Shown: positions 56,693 through 64,000 of the stretch, one piece after another
How the letters are laid out: each line of letters opens with the position of its first letter
Numbering within the stretch: position 1 is the stretch's first letter
Origin: Timema cristinae
Taxonomy: Eukaryota; Arthropoda; Insecta; Phasmatodea; Timematidae
Direction of reading: 5' to 3'
Length of the DNA: 64,000 bases
Assembly: GCA_039000515.1 (NCBI GenBank)
Contig: JBCFYV010000012.1
Span: forward strand, 6,220,826 to 6,284,825
Program-made: the position numbers and the translations under genes
The notes under the pieces: generated by a model
The model's input: the letters and a program-made list of their open reading frames with translations, nothing else
The model's database searches: none
What the model was told of the DNA's origin: nothing

Positions 56693-56944
56693 TGAAAAAA
56701 TTCAGACCTAACTTTTAGAAAAACTTCCCCACATTACTTTCTTTTAACCAAAGTCATATTTTACTACAATCCTTTTTGCATAATAAAAAAAGTTACTCTA
56801 TATTCAGTAAAAGAACTAAGATTCATATAAGATATCAACAACAATATTTATACGTAAAAATGACCAAAAATTTTTTTAGAAAAGTTACAATATATATTAA
56901 TTAACGCCAAACATAATTTCTCCTTACATTGTATAGGTATGTCC

Positions 56945-57300
56945 TCGAAGCCTACGCTTCGTTCTAGTGTCCGAGCCTAATCCAAGAGTGATCTCTTTCT
57001 TGATGGACGGTCTTTTATATGGAGCACAACTCATCACTCGAGACGGGGTTACACAAGGGTGGGGATCACTGAATTCAAACACACGGTTAGAGGGGATGTG
57101 CGCGGAACTGGACGCGTCTAGAGTCTTCTGGCGGTTTCTATCTTCTTCTACACGTCCATGTTGTTTTTGAGACTGGTGGCGGTGTCTAGTGGCATGATCC
57201 GCAACTAGCCTCGGAGCTCTCAGATGTTTGGGTATGGTTGTTGCGTGCTGACGTGTGTTCTTCCCGCTGCCTAGTCTGGTTCGGTGAAATTGGGTAAGTG
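56945..57300 (+). other. GC-richer island ending in a splice-donor-like site
   Basis: Sequence from CGAAGCCTACGCTTCG (a short hairpin) to about 57300 is markedly GC-richer than both flanks. TTGG/GTAAGTG near 57293 is a good donor match. A 67-codon plus frame has no domain. It could be a first exon or a repeat; no downstream exon was identified. Confidence 0.25.
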
Positions 57301-58155
57301 ATGTTTTGATTGACTAGCCCAACTTTGGTTAACTTGTGGCAATAATTGCTACATACTTGTTACTTGTACCTTACAGTGCTGGCCGGTCATAGGTCTCACG
57401 ACTGTTGGTTGGCCAGGACTGCTATAAGGAAGTTTAAATTATATTTATTTGAGGAGGCATAAAAGGGTACAACAGTTAAGGTCGGTAAATAAAAAAAACT
57501 TTTTAGGAAAAAGAAATCAAACATTGCCTTATTAAATACATTTTCAGTCTGATTTTTATAGAAAGCCTTATATTTTAAAACTGGAAACTCATGTTGCCAC
57601 AATGGAGTGGAAAAAATATTAGTTATATTTACACTCTTAGTTAGTTTAGTTGATAATTTAGAGATAAATTAGAAATGAATTCAAAAGTAAATATTAATTG
57701 AAGCTTTTTATAACTTGGCTGTGAACTTAATAATTATTAATCAAAATAAGATGTATTCCTATTATTCCCGAGTGTTAGTGACTTTCAATCAATGCTGGTG
57801 GTCGAAAGTGGCTTCCTATACAAATCAGAGTTAGTTTAATTTTCTACACATATCAATCTCAATAGTTTTTGAATATCTGTTATGAGCCTTGCATAGTTTG
57901 ACCATGAGTTTTTCTCGTCATTCAAAAGATCCTCGTCCAATATCTAAATATTTATAGGACGTTTAATCAAGAATCACTATTAAGAAGTTAAGTTTGGGGT
58001 AACATTATACTATATATATTGAATGAAGAAATAATTATTTTGTTTGCCAAAAACATGGACCTCAATTCTATTTCCCTTCAATATTCTTACCATAGGCTTA
58101 CATTTTAAAAAAAATGTTAAAACCAAAGATGCGACGCACGAATACTCAAGTCCTC
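57301..58155. other. Unannotated AT-rich interval
   Basis: A short hairpin-like phrase CTGGCCGG occurs near 57378. No gene or repeat was recognised. Confidence 0.4.
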
Positions 58156-58187
58156 AAATCCCTCGAACCTTATGGTATTCGAGGGAT
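58156..58187. repeat. Perfect 11-bp stem hairpin
   Basis: AATCCCTCGAA, a 10-nt loop, then TTCGAGGGATT. Related phrases TTCGAGAAATA and GGGATTCGAGAAAT lie near 58693-58722. Confidence 0.7.
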
Positions 58188-58357
58188 TAGAGATTCGTAA
58201 AAATCTCAAAAATGTATTTCGAATAAAGAGTGAAGACCTGGACTTGATATAGCAATTTAATTTGATTGATAAAAGGAATGATATAGACTTGTGTAGTTGA
58301 AATAATAACAAAATCATTAAACAGGAGAACATTATAATAATATACTTAATTTATTAC

Positions 58358-58600
58358 CAGCTTTAGTGATCGAATTGTCTAAGGCGTCACTCTCATTCTA
58401 GAGTGACCTGCTGATGACGGGTATATCGGTGTTAACATCCCGGTCAGGTCTACTAAGAGTTGTTTTTCCTTTATGGTTTCCCACTCTCCTTCCACGCAAA
58501 TTCAAGTAGATTACCTTTGAAATACTTGCTTCCTCATCCCTATCCCCAATTGTAATCATCATATATGCGTATAACCTGAACTGGTAGTAAGCCAAGGTGA
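58358..58600 (+). repeat. SINE family 1, plus strand, near full length
   Basis: Head AAGGCGTCACTCTCATTCTA, B-box region GGTGTTAACATCCCGGTCAG, body CCCACTCTCCTTCCACGC, tail CCTGAACTGGTAGTAAGCC. Confidence 0.8.
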
Positions 58601-58824
58601 TAAAAAACTAATTTAATAAAAAAATTGTTAAGTTTTTTAACTAAAACTATATATTCTTATGGATTTTAGATTCGAAATAAAATTTAAGATCCATATTCGA
58701 GAAATAAGGGATTCGAGAAATCACTATTTCTAAACATGTCCAGGGTCTCGATACACAAACCCTCGCAAGGGAAGGCCTATGTATTTGGTGGAATACGTCC
58801 AGAACACTGTTAAACTTCAATAAG

Positions 58825-60005
58825 ACGAATACCCGCCTGGTGTAGCTCACTACTCTCATGCTGGACTAGAATTCAGATAACGGGGATATCGGGGTTTAAT
58901 CCTGTGTAGATCACTACTCTCATGCTGGACTAGAATTCAGATAACGGGGATATCGGGGTTTAATCCTGGTCTAGATCACTACTCTCGTGTTGGACTAGAA
59001 TTCAGATAACGGGGATATCGGGGTTTAATCCTGGTGTATATCACTACTCTCATGCTGGACTAGAATTCAGATAACGGGGATATCGGGGTTTAATCCTGGT
59101 CTAGATCACTACTCTCGTGTTGGACTAGAATTCAGATAACGGGGATATCGGGGTTTAATCCTGGTGTAGATCACTACTCTCATGCTGGACTAGAATTCAG
59201 ATAACGGGGATATCGGGGTTTAATCCTGGTGTAGATCACTACTCTCATGCTGGACTAGAATTCAGATAACGGGGATATCGGGGTTTAATCCTGGTGTAGA
59301 TCACTACTCTCATGCTGGACTAGAATTCAGCTAACGGGGATATCGGGGTTTAATCCTGGTCTAGATCACTACTCTCGTGTTGGACTAGAATTCAGATAAC
59401 GGGGATATCGGGGTTTAATCCTGGTCTAGATCACTACTCTCATGCTGGACTAGAATTCAGATAACGGGGATATCGGGGTTTAATCCTGGTCTAGATCACT
59501 ACTCTCATGCTGGACTAGAATTCAGATAACGGGGATATCGGGGTTTAATCCTGGTCTAGATCACTACTCTCATGCTGGACTAGAATTCAGATAACGGGGA
59601 TATCGGGGTTTAATCCTGGTCTAGATCACTACTCTCATGCTGGACTAGAATTCAGATAACGGGGATATCGGGGTTTAATCCTGGTCTAGATCACTACTCT
59701 CATGCTGGACTAGAATTCAGATAACGGGGATATCGGGGTTTAATCCTGGTCTAGATCACTACTCTCGTGTTGGACTAGAATTCAGATAACGGGAATATCG
59801 GGGTTTAATCCTGGTCTAGATCACTACTCTCGTGTTAGACTAGAATTCAGATAACGGGGATATCGGGGTTTAATCCTGGTCGGGTGCACTGAGGGTGTTT
59901 TTTCTTAAACAGTTTTCCACTCTCCCACCACGTACATTAGCGTCATTAGTATATAGACGTATAACCCGAACGTGTATTAAGATGTGGTGGTATAAATAAT
60001 AGTGA
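58825..60005 (+). repeat. SINE family 1 with its tRNA head amplified in tandem
   Basis: The head starts near ACCCGCCTGGTGTAGCTCAC. The array of 16 units follows. After the last unit the normal family body resumes: GGTCGGGTGCACTGAGGGTG, CCACTCTCCCACCACG, and the tail CCCGAACGTGTATTAAGATG with an ATAAATA run. So one SINE carries an internal array in place of a single head. Confidence 0.85.
58841..59879 (+). repeat. 65-bp tandem array, 16 copies, inside a SINE
   Basis: Units run TCTAGATCACTACTCTCATG, CTGGACTAGAATTCAGATAA, CGGGGATATCGGGGTTTAAT, CCTGG. The length 58841-59879 divided by 65 gives 16. Two variants (CATGCTGG and CGTGTTGG) alternate in part. Units are otherwise nearly identical, so the expansion is recent. 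Each unit keeps the B-box-like GGTTTAATCC. Confidence 0.95.
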
Positions 60006-60244
60006 GGTGTATCTTTAATCCACGGAACGTGTCAAACTTTAATACCCTTGAAATGATGTTAATAGCCGCTACTCTCTTCGACCCTGGTGTTCATGGTGTA
60101 GTTAGAGCAATACAAGCTTCTAGTGTAGCACAATAATGAGCGCCCCTTACAACCCCCCCCCCCCTCCCCATATGGACAAAGTGCTATAAAAACCCGAGCC
60201 ATTATTGAAAATTAGCATAATGTGCTTCCTAGCTAGAGTCTTGA

Positions 60245-60450
60245 AATATTATTTTATCCCCGCACCTCGATACCTGTTCAGGTTGTATGCGTTTATGATA
60301 ATTACTTTAACGTGGTAGGGATGAGGAAGAAGGCATTCTTTTAGAGGTAATCTTTCAGAATTAACGTGGGAAAATCCAACCGGGAGTCGAACCCCAATCC
60401 CCTCATCATCATCAAGCCAGGTTAACAGGGACACCCGCAGGGCCCCTCTG
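60245..60450 (-). repeat. SINE family 1, minus strand
   Basis: Reversed tail CCTGTTCAGGTTGTATGCG, GGTAGGGATGAGGAAGAAGG, and the B-box region GGGAGTCGAACCCCAATCCC; the head ends near 60450. Confidence 0.75.
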
Positions 60451-60455
60451 AGATT

Positions 60456-60765
60456 ATGAGTTTGTATAAATATTATAAGTAGGCTAATCCAGCCCAAAAG
60501 TGCCCTCAGCCAACAAACAGACAGCTATAGATTATAACTAACAAACTAATAACTAGCGCCCTCCAGCAGGCCACCTGCTGACTTTAGGGTTGATAGTTTT
60601 GGCGCATGCGAGAGCAATTCCATCAGCATTCACCATTTAAATCGTCAAGGTCAAATCTTCACCCACGCATTTGGCTAAATTTGAAAAAAAAATTCTTATG
60701 TTGTATCTTATTTTCAGGAGACCGGGATAACCTTAAAAAGTGTCTCTTGAGGACCCTTCAGCATT
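60456..60765. other. Unannotated interval
   Basis: GC-richer at 60540-60620; no recognised frame. Confidence 0.35.
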
Positions 60766-60767
60766 TT

Positions 60768-60858
60768 GGGGACCTACCGGTCCCCTGGAGGAAATTTCTG
60801 CGGGCATCCTTGCAGTCTAACATGAGAGTGACGCTTTAGACCAATGGGCCACTGAAAG
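60768..60858 (-). repeat. SINE family 1 head fragment, minus strand
   Basis: CAGTCTAACATGAGAGTGAC, then GCTTTAGACCAATGGGCCAC is the reversed tRNA-like head. Confidence 0.55.
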
Positions 60859-61254
60859 TTTTAGTTCATTTTATCAAAATGTATCTTTCTCATCTATCTA
60901 CTCATAACTTGTAACATTGATAATATACTGGCCCTAAAGGATATATTGTTTAACATAACGATATAGGATTAAGTAAACCAATTACTTGAAGGGACATATC
61001 TTCGAGTTGCAGTGTTTATTACGCTCACGTTGAAATACTTTGTGTTTTATACAAACCAGTCTTCGAATCCAGGTGAAAAATTTTCTTAGGGTCGTTTCAC
61101 ACGAGGCAACAATTACCGCTAAACATTTGCTGTGTACAAGAACAATCAATAACAACTTAAGAAGAGTACAAGAAAAAATAGGTCAGTTATCATGGATTTG
61201 GAGGACGAGGTTCTTTTTTGTGGATCCTTAAATCTATAATAGACACACCAGCCG

Positions 61255-61392
61255 GCCTCCAGCCGCCTATCATCACTGTGAAAGGGGACATCCCCATTTA
61301 ATCAATGATACATTTTTTGGCCATGCTGGGAATCATACCCGAGACTCCTTGACTCAGTGGCAGACACGGTACCGACTGAGCTATGGCATCAA
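61255..61392 (-). repeat. SINE family 3, minus strand
   Basis: CACTGTGAAAGGGGACATCC, TGGGAATCATACCCGAGAC and GGTACCGACTGAGCTATGGC (reverse of TAGCTCAGTCGG). Same family as 13080. Confidence 0.7.
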
Positions 61393-61941
61393 ACAATATA
61401 ATTTTAACTACCCATCAATTATCAGAATGTTCTTTCATTGGAATTGATGGCACTCTCAAGCCTTAATATAAAACTATTTAATCTAGACGTTTAATAATAA
61501 TAGTAAAAACAGATGGAAATATCCTTTAAAAGGGTCCAGAGCTATGGGTGGAAAATCCCTAATCACTTTATATTACTTATCATTGGCTTAAATAACTTCC
61601 TCGTGGCGTATGTAATAATTATAAATGTTTATTAAAGACTATGCATTAAAAAACCTACCGACAATGGATAACCAGAAAACTTTCCGTAACAAGAATTAGT
61701 TTCAACAGGTGCTTGGAGGTTGGCACCAATTGGGATACTGGCCGGCGATTGTTGCCCCGTGTGAATGACACCGTATAGACACGTGATTAACCAAGTAGTC
61801 ACCGAGTGAGTGACAGTTCTCCTGACGGGACCCTTTCCACAAATCACCAACAGTGGGCAACTTATGAGCGAGTGTTGACGGGGTGGTAAAATCAGTTGGT
61901 TCGTGTGAAACCCCCCATATACCTCAATATTAATCATCAGA

Positions 61942-62457
61942 GCGATAGTTGACGGGCGATAGTTGACGGGCGATAGTTGACGGACGATAGTTGACGGGCG
62001 ATAGTTGACGGGCGATAGTTGACGGACGATAGTTGACGGGCGATAGTTGACGGACGATAGTTGACGGGCGATAGTTGACGGGCGATAGTTGACGAACGAT
62101 AGTTGACGGGCGATAGTTGACGGACGATAGTTGACGGACGATAGTTGACGGGCGATAGTTGACGGACGATAGTTGACGGGCGATAGTTGACGGGCGATAG
62201 TTGACGGACGATAGTTGACGGGCGATAGTTGACGGGCGATAGTTGACGGGCGATAGTTGACGGACGATAGTTGACGGGCGATAGTTGACGGACGATAGTT
62301 GACGGGCGATAGTTGACGGGCGATAGTTGACGGACGATAGTTGACGGGCGATAGTTGACGGGCGATAGTTGACGGGCGATAGTTGACGGGTGATAGTTGA
62401 CGGGCGATAGTTGACGGACGATAGTTGACGGGCGATAGTTGACGGGCGATAGTTGAC
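61942..62457. repeat. 15-bp minisatellite, about 34 copies
   Basis: The unit is GATAGTTGACGGGC with a following G; G/A variants (GGGC, GGAC, rarely GAAC or GGTG) are interleaved. It runs right up to the right TIR region (GACCAGCTATAGTTGCC), from which it may derive: GATAGTTG and CTATAGTTGCC are similar. Confidence 0.95.
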
Positions 62458-62490
62458 CAGCTATAGTTGCCTCGTGTGAAACGGCTCTTA

Positions 62491-62838
62491 GTGCATTCTA
62501 CTGCCTGTGTAAATCACAGGGTTTGTAGTAAGGCTCGGCGATTGTTACAACGTATTCTAATTTTTATTCAGATCTGCAACTCAAAACAATTTTTTTAGAG
62601 AACTAACTGAACATCATAATAGCGTAAAAACACTTATTAACGTGAATTAAATATAGATTTTAATGGAATCTCTTTCACTGATATGTAGGTATAAATTTTA
62701 CAATCAATTATTTTTAGATTTCCGTTGCATGGATTAATAGGTATTTTTACACTAAATTTACCTTAGTACACGTCTAAGTAATCCACATTTAACCACACTA
62801 GTTTAATACGAGATAGGTAAAATTCGTAGGAAATTTAC
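62491..62838. other. AT-rich interval
   Basis: Nothing recognised. Confidence 0.4.
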
Positions 62839-62841
62839 AGA

Positions 62842-63097
62842 TATGTACGGGGTGGAAAAGTGGCCACATGGTATAAGGCGTTATACTCGCAATAAACTAG
62901 ACTACCAATGACGAGTAGATCTTGATTCGAATACAGTTAGGTGTACTGAGAGTGATTTTTCCAAAATTATTTCACACTCTCACCACGTAAATGCGTGTAC
63001 ATTTCGTCTATATTGAACCTTCCACATAATCCATTAGCGTAATTGGTACGTTGGCGTATAGCCCAACTGGGTAGTAGGATACTGTGCAATAAATAGA
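62842..63097 (+). repeat. SINE family 1, plus strand, full length
   Basis: Head GGAAAAGTGGCCACATGGTA, B-box region CTTGATTCGAATACAG, body GGTGTACTGAGAGTG and CACACTCTCACCACGTAAAT, tail GCCCAACTGGGTAGTAGGAT. Confidence 0.8.
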
Positions 63098-63274
63098 AAA
63101 TATAACTCGTATACTACCAAGCTTGGATCCGAACCTCCAGGTTGTACATCATAGGCACACCAACCTAGCTTAGCTGGCTATTTAGTTCACGTGCCAATCT
63201 ATGTGATTTATTTCTAGTTAGGAACTCTTAGACGTCATATTTAGGTTAACCTGTAAAAAAAAAATTTATAAGTT

Positions 63275-63533
63275 CATTTTTTTTTATAAGGCCACGTCTT
63301 ACTACCTGTTCAAGTTATACTTCAATATTATAGTTATTCTAATGTGGTAGAGATGAGGAACGGATTATTTTAGAAATAATTTGCTCGTATGTGCGTGTAA
63401 TCAAAGAGGGAGACGATTTAGGAAAAATGCCCTGAGTAGACTCAACCGGGATTTAAACCCAGTTCTCCCGGTCATCAGCAGACCAGTCTAACACGAGGGT
63501 GAAACCTTGGACCATTCGACGACTGAGGCGGAT
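63275..63533 (-). repeat. SINE family 1, minus strand, full length
   Basis: Reversed tail CACGTCTTACTACCTGTTC, GGTAGAGATGAGGAACG, CCGGGATTTAAACCCAGTTC, and the head CCATTCGACGACTGAGGCGG. Confidence 0.8.
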
Positions 63534-63677
63534 CTCTCTTCCTTCTTGTCCACAAACGGTTGCCAAATATCACTTATTTAATGTTGTTTAATCAATGTAT
63601 CGACATTTTTCCTGACATTGAGAACAAAAACATCTCGTCGAACATACTTTGCGAATATGTCAACAACTTTAGAGAGA

Positions 63678-63900
63678 GGACCCGCTTCGGTGGCCGCATG
63701 GCTTAAGGCACCACTCTCGCTGTGGGATAGACCAATGATGACGGGGAGATTGAGGTTCGAAACTCGGTCGGGTGTACTGATACAATTCCTATATATGTAT
63801 AGTCTTCCCCATTTTAAAAATTAATAAACTATTAGTGTAATTAGTACATAGGCGTATAAAACAAACAGGTAGAAAAATATGGTGTTAAAATAACCCTGTA
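63678..63900 (+). repeat. SINE family 1, plus strand
   Basis: A good head: ACCCGCTTCGGTGGCCGCAT, then GGCTTAAGGC, and a strong B box GAGGTTCGAAAC. The body is shortened by about 60 bp; tail AACAAACAGGTAGAAAAATA. Confidence 0.8.
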
Positions 63901-63904
63901 AAGC

Positions 63905-64000
63905 CCTCACCTTGGGGGCACGGGTGGCCTAAGCCTCATGCTCATCTAATCTGTTTTGTCGATAAAAGGGAGGTTGAGGTTTAAATCCTGGTTGGGGTAC
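63905..64000 (+). repeat. SINE family 1-like head, cut by the window edge
   Basis: GGGCACGGGTGGCCTAAGCC and GAGGTTTAAATCCTGGTTGG give A- and B-like boxes; the copy runs off the window. Confidence 0.6.

Larger units (their letters stand above)
61089..62487. mobile_element. PIF/Harbinger-like non-autonomous element, 1.4 kb
   Basis: Left end GGGTCGTTTCACACGAGGCA and right end, reversed, GAGCCGTTTCACACGAGGCA agree at 20 of 22 bases (AC follows in both). TTA flanks both sides (61086-61088 and 62488-62490), the target type of PIF/Harbinger. Two further right-end-like sequences lie inside at about 61737-61766 and 61890-61917. It holds a SINE 3 fragment and a 15-bp minisatellite. The 101-codon minus frame at 61632-61937 has no recognised domain. 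Confidence 0.7.

Overview
This is a gene-poor, AT-rich, repeat-dominated stretch of a eukaryotic nuclear genome. I found no intact host gene, no prokaryotic gene organisation, no rRNA and no CRISPR array. Dispersed tRNA-derived SINEs, MADF/BESS-type PIF/Harbinger transposons, a Helitron, Ty3/Gypsy and LINE remnants, and an interspersed TAGGTTAGG-type repeat (38340-38405, 39583-39610) are most compatible with an arthropod or related invertebrate. That placement is an inference; no host protein anchors it.

Layout. 1-17.1 kb: a 44-bp tandem repeat at the left edge, a LINE C-terminal remnant on the minus strand (2.7-3.1 kb), many SINEs, a PIF/Harbinger transposase N-terminal fragment (8.4-9.0 kb), two GC-richer patches with clustered E-box or bZIP sites (10.0 and 12.1 kb), a second LINE tail (14.7 kb) and a 46-bp minisatellite that grew out of it (14.9-16.0 kb). 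17.1-25.1 kb: a fold-back tRNA-like element, then a Ty3/Gypsy element in the order LTR, PBS, gag, pol-less remnant, PPT, LTR, PBS, 5' gag, cut by a third LINE tail. 25.6-29.8 kb: a 76-bp minisatellite of about 54 copies. 32.8-38.3 kb: an 18-bp degenerate satellite beside a nearly perfect 4.9-kb palindrome centred near 35,836. 38.3-46 kb: SINEs, a cluster of degenerate palindromic motifs, and a 65-bp array at 43 kb. 46.0-47.6 kb: 5' end and Rep N-terminus of a decayed Helitron. 51.35-54.6 kb: a whole but decayed PIF/Harbinger element, with a MADF/BESS gene on plus and the DDE nuclease on minus inside the MADF intron. 54.6-55.3 kb: a MITE with long inverted repeats. 58.8-60.0 kb: a SINE whose tRNA head is amplified to 16 copies of 65 bp. 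61.1-62.5 kb: a TTA-flanked Harbinger-like non-autonomous element holding about 34 copies of a 15-bp repeat.

Common theme: three of the minisatellites lie inside recognisable transposon sequence, which suggests that mobile elements seed tandem arrays here. The most notable single structure is the 4.9-kb palindrome, whose core is a fold-back of a tRNA-like repeat. It may be real or an assembly artefact, and a test is given. All transposon genes seen are broken. Frequent one-base indels in homopolymers, for example between palindrome arms and between satellite monomers, are compatible with a long-read assembly.
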